Assembly: GCA_020633495.1 (NCBI GenBank)
Contig: JACKDR010000002.1
Span: forward strand, 463,293-527,292
Direction: 5' to 3'
From: Kofleriaceae bacterium
GTDB taxonomy: Bacteria > Myxococcota_A > Polyangia > Haliangiales > Haliangiaceae
DNA length: 64,000 nucleotides
Shown here piece by piece: positions 39,191 to 48,700 of the stretch (position 1 is the stretch's first letter; each line of letters starts with the position of its first letter). Below the pieces are notes generated by a model. The model ran no database searches, was not told the origin of the DNA, and saw only the letters and a list, made by a program, of their open reading frames with translations. Made by a program: the position numbers and the translations under genes.

Positions 39191-40519
39191 TCAGGGCAGC
39201 TGCATCCGCTCGCCGTGGAACGGCGACGCGCCCAGCGGCGCCGGCGACGAGCCGTAGGTCATCTGGCCGTCCCAGGCGCCGGCCTGCAGGACGTCGACCT
39301 GGTGGTCGTGGTTGGTGTCCATCCAGCGCGCGGTGCCGGTGATGCCCAGCTCCATGGCGGTGGCGTCGAGGCTGCGGATCTGGTTCTCGACGAAGTCGGC
39401 GGCGAAGCCGAGGCCGAGGTCGCACGCGCCGGCGTACAGCGACGAGCCGCCGAAGCCGAGGTAGTCCGAGATGGTCTGGCCGACCGCCTGGCAGTCGACG
39501 AACCCGGTCAGCAGGCCCTCGAAGTCCGACGCGGTGGGGTCGACCAGCGGGATGATCAGCTGGTCGAGCGCGACCATCAGGATCGAGCCGTACGACAGCG
39601 GGAAGGCGTGGGCGCCGAGGGTGATGCGGGTGGCGTCGTAGCCGAACGGCGCGTCGGCGGTGACGTTCTCCATGCCGAGGTCGTGCATCGAGTAGGCGTA
39701 GTCGTCGGCGTCGATGTGGAAGACCAGGCCGGTGAGGACGTGCTGCGCGATCATGCCGGCGTCGACGTCGTTGGTGTCGGTGACGTGCAGCGTCGACGTG
39801 GTGCCGAACTCGCGGGCGACCTGGCCGAAGGCGTCACCCATCTCGATCAGCCGGGCGACGATGTCGGGGCTGTTGGACAGCAGCAGGTCGTTGAGCAGGC
39901 CGTCGATCGCGGGGCGGGCGCCGTTGATGAGGTCGCGGACCGTGGCGTTCGAGATCTTGGCGATGATCTGATCGAGCACCCAGGTGGCGGGGTCGTAGGG
40001 GCCGTCGGTCATGTCGATGAACGTGTTGACGACCTGGCCGGCGGTGCCGGGCAGGCCGGTCGCGAGGTCGAACTCCGACGACAGCCGGTAGTCGCCGGTG
40101 ATCTCGAGCGCGTGCTGCAGGACCTGGACGTCCCAGGCGACGCCGTCGGCGGCCTCCGCGGTGGCGGCGACCTGGAAGGTCAGATCGCCGGTCTCCCCGG
40201 CGGTGAGCTCGACGCTGGCCTCGCCGTCGGCGTCGGTCGTCGCGGTCACGGACGACAGGTACGAGCCGCCGACGGTGCCGTCGAGCGTGAAGTCGATCTG
40301 CCCGGCCAGCGGGTTGCCGTCGAGATCGGTGTAGCGGACCGTGATCTCGTTGCTCCATCCGTTCTCCATCAGCAAGCTGCGCTCGCCGACGATCGTCAGC
40401 TTGGCGCCGTCGGCGGGCGCGACGTCGTCGCCGCCGCCGCCGCTGCCGGCGCAGCCGGCCGCGGCCGCGCCGAGCAGCAGGGCCAGGATCAGCTTCGGAG
40501 TGTGCGGATGGGTCCTCAT
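39191..40519 (-). CDS. Lipoprotein with a bacterial Ig-like domain
   Basis: The start is the ATG at 40519 with GAGGAAGAG upstream. The 442-residue protein has a lipobox (AAGC) and Gly/Asp tether. An Ig-like domain (about 38-130; TVRYTDLDGNPLAGQIDFTLDG, TDADGEASVELTAG) is the Big_1 pattern. Then comes a larger, mostly helical domain (about 140-440) with few Cys. An envelope adhesion or structural role is plausible. Divergent from the lipoprotein at 40871. Confidence 0.75.
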   Translation of the reverse strand: MRTHPHTPKLILALLLGAAAAGCAGSGGGGDDVAPADGAKLTIVGERSLLMENGWSNEITVRYTDLDGNPLAGQIDFTLDGTVGGSYLSSVTATTDADGEASVELTAGETGDLTFQVAATAEAADGVAWDVQVLQHALEITGDYRLSSEFDLATGLPGTAGQVVNTFIDMTDGPYDPATWVLDQIIAKISNATVRDLINGARPAIDGLLNDLLLSNSPDIVARLIEMGDAFGQVAREFGTTSTLHVTDTNDVDAGMIAQHVLTGLVFHIDADDYAYSMHDLGMENVTADAPFGYDATRITLGAHAFPLSYGSILMVALDQLIIPLVDPTASDFEGLLTGFVDCQAVGQTISDYLGFGGSSLYAGACDLGLGFAADFVENQIRSLDATAMELGITGTARWMDTNHDHQVDVLQAGAWDGQMTYGSSPAPLGASPFHGERMQLP

Positions 40520-40870
40520 GGCTCTTCCTCGGTAGGGGTTCGTGGTCGGGGGACAGCGGACCCATGTGCAGCGGCCATGCCGACGGCGATCGCGGGGCCG
40601 CGGCGCCACGATCTCGGCGGCTTGCCGGACCGAAGCCGCCTCGACGGGAACGACCCACCCCAGCGTCGCTCGACCCCGGCAACTCGCCTGGCCGGGTCAG
40701 CCGAGGACACCGTCCGGGGCCCGGACATCCCGGGTCGCGCGGACGTGAGCCCGGCTCGCCGGCGCCACGGGGTTGGCGACGCGCCAACCGGGTTGGCGTG
40801 CGCCGGCGCGCAAGTCCGCGACGACACGACGCCGCGCGCGGCACGGGCCGTGCTCTTCCGATCGATCCTG
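40520..40870. other. Divergent intergenic region with three inverted repeats
   Basis: No gene is visible. It contains GGCGGCTT-N9-AAGCCGCC (40616-40640), GTCCGG-GGC-CCGGAC (40712-40726) and GGTTGGCG-ACG-CGCCAACC (40771-40789), the last followed directly by another GGTTGGCG. It separates lipoprotein genes starting at 40519 and 40871 and probably carries both promoters. Confidence 0.5.
40712..40726. repeat. Palindrome GTCCGG-GGC-CCGGAC
   Basis: A perfect copy of the type A palindrome from 16822-17074, here about 145 nt before a lipoprotein start, in a divergent gap. Confidence 0.5.
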
Positions 40871-42034
40871 ATGGCGACGACGACGGACCGGACCACGACC
40901 TCCGGCGCGCGGCTGGTGCGGGGGCCGTCGCTGCCGCGGGTGGTGCCGGGGTTGCTGCTGTCGCTGCTGCTCGCGTGCTCCGGCGGCGACGCCGCGGCCC
41001 CCGGCGACGCGACCAGCTGCGAGCTGCAGTGGGTCGGCGGCGGCCGCAGCCCGGGGCCGGAGCTCGATCTGGTGCTGGTGGTGTCCGACGCCCCGGCGAT
41101 GGCGCCGCTGGCCGAGCGCGTCCCGGTCGAGCTGCGGCGGATCGCGAACGCGCTGGCGCTCCTCGAGGGCGGCCTGCCCAGCCTGCACGTCGCCACGGTG
41201 GGCCCCGGTGGCCTCCACGGCGGTGCGGCGACCGCGGGCTGCCCGGCGCTGCCCGCGGCGTGGCTGGCCGACGTCGCGGTGCCGTGGTTCTGGTGCCCGG
41301 AGGTCGCCGCCCCGGGGTCCGGGTGCCGGGTCCGCAACTACGACGGCGACTGGCCCACCGCGCTGGCGTGCCTGGGCGCGACCCCGCCCGACGGCGCGCC
41401 GGCGCCGCCCGTCCTGGCCCGGCTGGTCGACGCCCTGGACCCGGCCCGCCCCGAGGTCGCCGCGTTCCGGCGCCCCGGCGCCTGGCTGATGATCCTCGTC
41501 ATCGACGCCGAGGACGACGCCTCGCCCCTCGCCGCCACCGCCTACGCCGAGGCGCTGCGCCGCGACGCCGACGATCCGTCCCGCGTCATCGTCGGCGTGG
41601 TCGCCGACCTCGGCGCGCCGCGCCTGCGCGCGTTCGCCGACGCGTTCCCGAACCGCAACGCCATGGTGTCGATCGTCGCCGACGACTGGACCGACGTGGT
41701 CGCCGTGGCGACGCCGTTCGGCCTCGGCATCGTCGACGACTGCCTCGCCGAAGCCGGGCCCGACGTCGCGCCGGACCAGCCAGGGCGGCAGCTCGACTGC
41801 GTCGTCACCGACGGCTGGTCCGAGGCCAGCCGCGCCGCCGACGGCGCGCCGATCCCGCGCTGCACGATGGCCGCGGCCGGGCGACCCGCCGCCGACACGC
41901 CGCTGCCCTGCTACTGGATCGCGCCGGGGTTCGCCGACTACCCGGAGTGCGCGGCGCGGCTCGTGATCGAGCGCGCCACCGACGATCCCGCCCTCGCCTG
42001 GGCGCGCTGCGCCTGCGCGCTCGACCCGGCGTGA
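40871..42034 (+). CDS. Lipoprotein with degenerate VWA-like fold
   Basis: The start is the ATG at 40871; 387 residues, with a leader ending in a lipobox (LLLAC). LDLVLVVSDAPAM has the position of a VWA first strand, but the DxSxS metal site is replaced by SDAPA. LMILVIDAEDDASP looks like the fourth strand. Several Cys pairs follow (CPALP, CPEV, CRVRN). The family resembles recurrent myxobacterial VWA-like lipoproteins, but without a functional MIDAS. Role unknown. Confidence 0.72.
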   Translation: MATTTDRTTTSGARLVRGPSLPRVVPGLLLSLLLACSGGDAAAPGDATSCELQWVGGGRSPGPELDLVLVVSDAPAMAPLAERVPVELRRIANALALLEGGLPSLHVATVGPGGLHGGAATAGCPALPAAWLADVAVPWFWCPEVAAPGSGCRVRNYDGDWPTALACLGATPPDGAPAPPVLARLVDALDPARPEVAAFRRPGAWLMILVIDAEDDASPLAATAYAEALRRDADDPSRVIVGVVADLGAPRLRAFADAFPNRNAMVSIVADDWTDVVAVATPFGLGIVDDCLAEAGPDVAPDQPGRQLDCVVTDGWSEASRAADGAPIPRCTMAAAGRPAADTPLPCYWIAPGFADYPECAARLVIERATDDPALAWARCACALDPA

Positions 42035-42055
42035 CCGCGCCCCCTCCGCCCGGGC

Positions 42056-43828
42056 TCAGTTGACCGGGACGACCCGCTCGGTCCACTGCGCGATGTGGTT
42101 CGACGAGTTCAGGTCCTGGAACGGCAGGCGGAACGCGGGCGCGGTCGGATCGGCGCCGGTGGCGGCGCGATCGGGGAAGAACGGCGTCATCCAGATCTGG
42201 GGCCGGCCGGCGCCGACCAGGCGGACGCCGAAGTCGCGCTTGCTCGAGAACGTCAGCCAGTAGATGCGCTCGGCGTCCTGGCCGAAGCTGCCCTCGAACG
42301 GCGCCCACCGCGCCCACGAGTTGGTGAGGCCGGCGCCGATGTTGGCGGCGTCGAGCTTGAGCGGGCCCACCGTGCCGTCGGTCTTGACCACCCACAGCTC
42401 GGCGTCGGGATCGTCGTAGGCGTCGTTGTTCGACTTGTTGAAGAGGATCCACTGGCCGTCCGGCGAGAACGACGGGTAGTAGTTGTTCTCGGTCGAGGTG
42501 ACCAGCGGGGTCTCGGGCCCGAAGGTGTGGTTGGCCTGGTCGTAGGTCATCAGCGAGATCGTGCCGCCGGTGAAGTGCCAGTCCTGGCCCGGCGTCCCGA
42601 CCCGCACGTACGCGAACATGTCACCCTGCGGCGAGACGTCGGGATGCGACGCGTAGCCCGAGGTCGGGACCGTCGCGATCACCGAGCCGTCGGCGGGGCT
42701 GCGCATCGTCAGCGTGCCCTGGGTCGCCACCAGCAGCTCGCTGGCGTCGGGGGTGAACGCGGCGAAGTTCCAGTACTGCGTCGCCGGCGGGATCGCCGCG
42801 GTCCGGCTGGCGACGTCGACCACCGTGCTCGAGCCGTTGCCGCCGTCGTAGGTGACCGCCATCTTGGTGCCGTCGCGCGACAGCGCGTGGCACGCGACGC
42901 ACCGGCCGGCCTCGGTCTGGGTGTAGAACGACTCCGACGGCTGGTCGGCGGCGCCCATGTCGTGGCGCCAGATCCCGACCGCCGAGCCGCCGGCGCTCGC
43001 CGCGGTCCAGTAGTAGATGCCGCCCTCGATGTCCTCGCGCGACGTGAAGACCTGGATCGACGCGTGGCTCGCGGTCGTCGGATCGGCCTGGGTCAGGCCG
43101 CGCACCGACACCGTGATCGTCGCGCTCAGCTCGGACCGCGCGATGACGTTCCACTCGGCGAGGAGGAACGCGATCCAGGTCCCGACCGAGGCGTCGCCGG
43201 TGACGAAGACCCGGACGTCGGCGTAGTAGGTCTGCATGCGGACCTCGAACAGGTCGCTGCCGCTGCCGTCGGTCCAGTGGACGTCGAAGTCGCCGAGGTT
43301 CTGCGGCACGATCGTCCGGTCCGACGGGTAGACGATCGTCGCGACCCGCGCCGGGTCGTCGGTCGCGGCGTCGAACAGGTCGGCGGCGTTGGCCGGCGCC
43401 GGATCCTCGACGCGGATGTCCTTGCGATAGACCTCGACCACCGCGGTGCCCTGGATGCCCTCGAGCGTGCCGGTCATGGTGCCGCGGCCGGCGCCGGTCG
43501 CGGTCAGCGTGTCGCCGCTGACGTAGCCGATCGCGCTCTCCTGGATCGCGAAGGTGACGCGATCGGTGACGTCGACCTCGACGCCGCTCTCGTGGTGCAG
43601 CGTCGCGGTGTAGGCCTGGTCGACCGGCGCGCCGTTGGCGATCGTCAGCGTCGCGGTGGCCGGGGACACGATCAGCGTGTCGCCGGGCTGGACGGTCTGG
43701 TCGTCGTCGCCGGCGTCGTCGCTGCCGCCGCCGCCGCCACAGGCGACGGCCAGGACCGCGACGGTGGCCAGCCAGGTGGTGAGGAGGGTGCGGCGTGCGA
43801 GGGCGAGGGCAGGCGAGGCGAAGCGCAT
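42056..43828 (-). CDS. Lipoprotein with c-type haem motif and TolB/PD40-like repeats
   Basis: The start is the ATG at 43828 with AAGGAGTCC upstream. The 590-residue protein has a lipobox (AVAC) and Gly/Asp tether. An Ig-like region (about 50-140) is followed by a single CVACH haem site (about residue 310). PD40/WD-like repeats (SFSPDGQWILFNKSN; DVSPQGDMFAYVRV; TPDASELLVATQG) extend to about 560. The combination of one haem and a beta-propeller suggests an extracytoplasmic electron-transfer or oxidative protein; substrate unknown. Confidence 0.82.
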   Translation of the reverse strand: MRFASPALALARRTLLTTWLATVAVLAVACGGGGGSDDAGDDDQTVQPGDTLIVSPATATLTIANGAPVDQAYTATLHHESGVEVDVTDRVTFAIQESAIGYVSGDTLTATGAGRGTMTGTLEGIQGTAVVEVYRKDIRVEDPAPANAADLFDAATDDPARVATIVYPSDRTIVPQNLGDFDVHWTDGSGSDLFEVRMQTYYADVRVFVTGDASVGTWIAFLLAEWNVIARSELSATITVSVRGLTQADPTTASHASIQVFTSREDIEGGIYYWTAASAGGSAVGIWRHDMGAADQPSESFYTQTEAGRCVACHALSRDGTKMAVTYDGGNGSSTVVDVASRTAAIPPATQYWNFAAFTPDASELLVATQGTLTMRSPADGSVIATVPTSGYASHPDVSPQGDMFAYVRVGTPGQDWHFTGGTISLMTYDQANHTFGPETPLVTSTENNYYPSFSPDGQWILFNKSNNDAYDDPDAELWVVKTDGTVGPLKLDAANIGAGLTNSWARWAPFEGSFGQDAERIYWLTFSSKRDFGVRLVGAGRPQIWMTPFFPDRAATGADPTAPAFRLPFQDLNSSNHIAQWTERVVPVN

Positions 43829-44050
43829 GACGGACTCCTTCCGGGGGTGCGCGAGGGCCGGGGGGCGAGGTGCGCACGACCCCGGGACCGCGATCGTAGC
43901 TCCGCGCGCGCGCCGAAGACCAGCGGAAGCGCCATCGCGGCGGCGGCGCCGCCGCCGCGGTCACCCGGTGTGGTCGCGCGACCGGGGGCCAGCCTCCCAG
44001 GTCCGTGATCTCGGCACCGGAGGGGCGCATCCATCGCTACAATCGAGCCG

Positions 44051-44551
44051 ATGCAGCACCGCACCTGGGGGATCGCGGCGACGCCGCTGTGGTTCGGACT
44101 CCTCGCCTGCAGCCCGTTCCCCCCGGCCGAGACCCGGGGCGCCCACGGCGCGCTCGACGGCCACGACCCGTTCTGCACGATCTACCCGCAGGATGGCTAC
44201 GCCGCCGTCGACCTCGACGGCTTCCGGCTGGTGGTCACGCTGCCGCCGTACCCGGATCGCTGGGGCCGAGGCCAGGCGTCCCTGACCGAGGTCGACGACG
44301 CGCTGTGCGAGTACGGCGCCGGCGGCAGCGCCGCGCGCGTCCAGTACGGCCAGCCGATCGAGGACCCGACGTGCGACGGCTGCTCGTCGCGCTACCGGGC
44401 GCTGTTCGTCGAGGGCCTCGACTTCCCCGGCAGCGATCGCGCGTGCGCCGTCGGCTTCTCGTGCGACACGTCGGTGTGCCGCGCGACCGCGCCGGCCAGC
44501 GCCGACCGCTACTACGTGTGGTGCGACTCGCCCGAGGACTTCGCGCTGTGA
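44051..44551 (+). CDS. Small Cys-rich lipoprotein, 166 aa
   Basis: The start is the ATG at 44051; TACAAT lies 7 nt upstream and there is no Shine-Dalgarno. The lipobox (LLAC) is followed by about nine Cys, including DPTCDGCSSRY. Its TGA overlaps the GTG of the next gene, so the two lipoproteins are co-translated. Function unknown. Confidence 0.75.
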   Translation: MQHRTWGIAATPLWFGLLACSPFPPAETRGAHGALDGHDPFCTIYPQDGYAAVDLDGFRLVVTLPPYPDRWGRGQASLTEVDDALCEYGAGGSAARVQYGQPIEDPTCDGCSSRYRALFVEGLDFPGSDRACAVGFSCDTSVCRATAPASADRYYVWCDSPEDFAL

Positions 44552-45681
44552 GGCGCGCCCGGACCGCGCCCGCTCGGGCCCTGGCCCTCGCGATCGCCGC
44601 CGCGACGGTGATCGCGACCGGCGCCGCGTGCAGCCCGTGGCCGGACCTCGACCCCACCGACGTCGGCAACGCCCCCGATCCCCACCTCGGCGACGAGGTC
44701 GTGCGCTCGACCCGGGCGCTGCGCATCGCCACGGTCTTCCAGGCCGACGCGCTGATCGTCGTCTACGAGGAGGTCGGCGCCGGCTGGCACGCCGTCGCCG
44801 TGGCCCCCGACACCGGCGCCGTGACGTCGCTGCCGTCGCCGCCGTTGCGGCCCGGCGAGAGCATCGCCCTCGGCCGCGCGATGGCGCCGGCGCGCGCGGT
44901 CGTCGCGGTGCTGCGCGAGCTCGAGATCGCGACCTTCGTGCTCGACGGCGATCGCTGGACCGCCTGGCCGACGCTCGCCGTCGACGGCTCGGCCGCCGCC
45001 GTCGGGCAGGTGCTGGCCCACGACGGCCGCGTCTACGTCAGCTACGGCGATCGCGTCCAGGTCTCCGACGGCGGCGGCTGGCGGGACCCGATCGCCGCCG
45101 CCGGCCGGGTCGTCCTCGGCGGCTTCGACGCCGCGACCCAGTGGATGCTCACCGATGCCGGCGGCACCTTCGCCGCGGTGCCGGTCGACGCCAGCGGCGC
45201 CGCCGGCGCCGCGATCGCTGGACCGCCCGGCGCGGGCGGCGCCGAGGAGTCCGCGATCAACGGCGACGCCGACGGCTTCGTGGTCGCCGCGGGTGACGCG
45301 CTGTGGCGCTACCAGGCCGGCGAGTTCGCCGCGATCGCCGGCCTCCCCGCGCTGGCCGGCGCGACCCCGTACTCGGCGCCGGGCCACGATCGGCTGGTGC
45401 TGACCACGACCAGCGCGCCGCAGGCGTCGTGGAGCCTGTTCGACGGTGACACGCTCGTCAGCGCGCTCGAACCGTTCGAGCCGGTGCTGCCCTGCGACTG
45501 TGACCCCGGCACGGACCCGGCGTGTCCGTGTGTGACCCACAGCATCCCCTACGTGAATCTCCGACCGGCCCCCGACGGTTTGCGTCTGGCGATGACCACC
45601 GCGGACGAAGATCAGGGCGACGTGGGCCTGTTCGTGCGGTTCCTCGACCTGCCGTTCGCGGGCTCGCCGCTGCTCGACTGA
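44548..45681 (+). CDS. Lipoprotein, 377 aa, beta-propeller-like
   Basis: The start is the GTG at 44548, overlapping the previous stop. The lipobox (TGAAC) is followed by repeated short strands of the form G-(R/D)-VYVSYGD, GFVVAAGDALWRY and HDRLVLTTTSA, suggesting a beta-propeller or sandwich. A tight Cys cluster lies near the end (PCDCDPGTDPACPCVTHS). Co-translated with the small Cys-rich lipoprotein, probably its partner. Family not recognised. Confidence 0.75.
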   Translation: MRRARTAPARALALAIAAATVIATGAACSPWPDLDPTDVGNAPDPHLGDEVVRSTRALRIATVFQADALIVVYEEVGAGWHAVAVAPDTGAVTSLPSPPLRPGESIALGRAMAPARAVVAVLRELEIATFVLDGDRWTAWPTLAVDGSAAAVGQVLAHDGRVYVSYGDRVQVSDGGGWRDPIAAAGRVVLGGFDAATQWMLTDAGGTFAAVPVDASGAAGAAIAGPPGAGGAEESAINGDADGFVVAAGDALWRYQAGEFAAIAGLPALAGATPYSAPGHDRLVLTTTSAPQASWSLFDGDTLVSALEPFEPVLPCDCDPGTDPACPCVTHSIPYVNLRPAPDGLRLAMTTADEDQGDVGLFVRFLDLPFAGSPLLD

Positions 45682-45773
45682 CGCGCGGCGCGGCGCGCCG
45701 TGCGTCAGCGGGAGCGCCGACGCCTGCCATCCCGTCGTCGACGGCCGGCACGTATGCCGTATGCTCGGGGGAG

Positions 45774-48700
45774 GTGAAGGAAGCGAACGCGGCCGGCGCT
45801 GGGGAGCGCTTCGAGCTGCGGGGCCCGCTCGGCTCCGGCGGCAACGGCGTCGTGTATCGCGTCTTCGACCGCGTCCGCGACGACGAGGTCGCGCTCAAGT
45901 CGCTGCGGTCGCCGGGCGGCCGCGAGCTGTACCGCTTCAAGCGCGAGTTCCGCGCCCTCGCCGATCTCAGCCACCCCAACCTGGTCAACCTCTACGAGCT
46001 CTACACGGTCGCCGACGACTGGATGTTCACGATGGAGCTCGTCGACGGCGTCGGGTTCCACCAGTGGGTGCGGCCGAGCCCCGACGGCGCGCCGGTCGAG
46101 GACGCGGCCGGCGACGTCACCGCGCCGCCGCGCCCCGACGCGCTGGCCGGCGGCCTGCGGCTGGGGCCCCTCGACGAGGCGCGCCTGCGCGACGCGCTCT
46201 ACCAGCTCGCCGACGGCCTGACCGCGCTGCACGCGGCCGGCAAGCTGCACCGCGACGTCAAGCCGTCGAACGTGCTCGTCGAGCCCAGCGGCCGGGTCGT
46301 CCTGCTCGACTTCGGCCTGGTCGCCGACGTCGACTCGTTCCACGTCGACCGCACCCACGAGCGCGCGGCGGTGGGCACGCCGGCGTACATGTCCCCGGAG
46401 CAGGCCGCGGATCGCCCGCTGACCGACGCCGCTGACTGGTACGCCGTCGGCGTCATGCTGTACGAGGCGCTCGCGGCGCGGCGCCCGTTCGACGGCAACG
46501 CCACGATCATCCTCGGCCGCAAGCAGCGCGAGGATCCGGCGCCGCCGTCGTCGTTCGCGCCGGGCACGCCCGCGGATCTCGAGGCGCTGTGCATGCGCCT
46601 GCTGTCCCGCGACCCGATGCACCGCCCCGCCGGCGTCGAGGTGCTGGCGGCGCTGGGCCGCGAGCCGTCGTCGGCGACCCGGCGCATCCGCCGCGAGGCC
46701 ACCCGCGGCCCGTTCGTCGGGCGCGGCGCCGAGCTCGCGACGCTGCGGCGCGCCTACGGCGACGCCCGGCAGCGGTGCGTCGTCGCCACCGTCCTGGGCG
46801 CGTCGGGCATGGGCAAGAGCGCGCTGGTCCGCGCCTTCCTCGACGAGGTCTCGGTCGACGGCGAGGCCGTGATCCTCGAGAGCCGCTGCTACGAGCGCGA
46901 GGTCGTGCCGTTCAAGGCGCTCGACGGCGTCGTCGACGGCCTCACCGCGTTCCTGGTCCGCCAGCCGCGCGGCGACATCGAGAAGCTGACGCCCCGCGAC
47001 GTCGCGGCGCTGATGCGCCTGTTCCCGGTGATGAAGCGGGTGCCCGGGCTGGCCGGCACCAGCCTGCCCGGCGGCCTGCCCAGCGACCCCATCGAGCTGC
47101 GCCGCCGCGCCTTCGGCGCGCTGCGCGAGCTGCTCGCCGAGATCGCCGAGTACCGCCCGCTGGTGATCGCGATCGACGACCTGCAGTGGGGCGACGCCGA
47201 CTCGGCGTCGGCGCTCAGCGGCATGATCCAGGGCGTCGACGCGCCCCGCATGCTGGTCATCGCCAGCCACCGCCGCGAGGACGACGCCGCCGCGACGATC
47301 CTCGGCAGCCTCCGCCAGGTCACCGGCGCCGAGCTGCGCGAGGTCGACGTCGGCAAGCTGCCCGCGCCCGACGCCCGCACCCTGTGGGAGGCGCTCGGCG
47401 GCGACCACGACGACGCCGCGGTCGACGACGCCGCCGGCAACCCGCTGCTCATCGCCGAGATGGCGCGGGCCCGCGCCGCCGGCGCCGGCCCGATCAGCAG
47501 CGTCGACGACGCCGTCCGCGCCCGCATGGAGCGCCTCGACGGCGACGCGCGCGCGCTGATGGCCGCGGTCGCGGTCGCGGTCCGGCCGCTGTCGACGACG
47601 CTGCTCAGCGCCGCCGCGCACCTGCCCGACAACTCCGACGCCCTCGGCGCGCTGCGCAGCGAGCGCATGGTCCGGGTCCGCGGCGCCGACGCGCCGGTCG
47701 TCGAGCCCTACCACGACCGCATCCGCCAGGCGGTGCTGTCGTCGCTGTCGACCGAGCAGGTCCGCCGCACCCACGCCGAGCTGGCCCGCGCGCTCGCGGT
47801 CGAGGACACCGGCGATCGCGAGCTGATGGTCGAGCACTGGCTGGGCGCCGGCGAGGGCGGCCGCGCCAGCAAGTACGCCGAGCGCGCCGCGCGCGACGCC
47901 GAGGAGCGGCTCGCGTTCCACCGCGCCGCCGAGCTCTACGGCCTGGCGCTGGTCCACGGCGACATGCCCGACGCCGAGCGCTGCGCGCTGACCACGCGCC
48001 GGGCCCAGACCCTGGCGTCGGCCGGCCGCCTGGTCGAGGCCGCGGTCGAGTTCCGCAGCGCGTCGTCGCTGGCCACCGGCCGCGACAAGCTGACCCTGCA
48101 GCGCAAGAGCGTCGAGCAGCTGCTGCGCGCTGGCCGCCTCGATCGCGGCCTGGTCGCGACCGACCAGCTCCTCGACGCCGTCGACATCCGCATGCCGCGG
48201 ACCTGGCGGCGCACCGTCGTCGCGCTCGTCGTCGAGCGCGCGCGGATCCGGCTGCGCGGCCTCGGCTGGGACCGGCGCGCCGAGGCCGACGTCGACCCCG
48301 ACGTCCTCGATCGCCTCGACGTCATGTGGTCGGTGTCGAGCGGCTTCACCTTCGTCAACCCGGTGCTGGGGCGCGTGCTCCAGGCCCGCTTCCTGCGCGA
48401 GGCGCTGGCCGCCGGCGAGCCGCGGCGGGTCACGCTCGCGTTCGGCCTCGAGCTCGGCTACATCTCGATGCCCGGCGAGCCGGCCCGCGAGCGCGCCGAG
48501 GCGCTGTTCGCCCGCGCCCGCGCCCTGGCTGCCCAGGTCGATCAGCCCGACGCCGTCGGCTTCATCGAGGCGTCGGGCGGGGTCGCGTCGTATCTGGCCG
48601 GCCGGTTCCGCGAGGCCCACGACCGGATCCACGCCGGCGAGCTGCTGCTGCGCCAGCACTCGACCGAGATGCGGTGGCAGCTCGACCTCGCCGAGATCTT

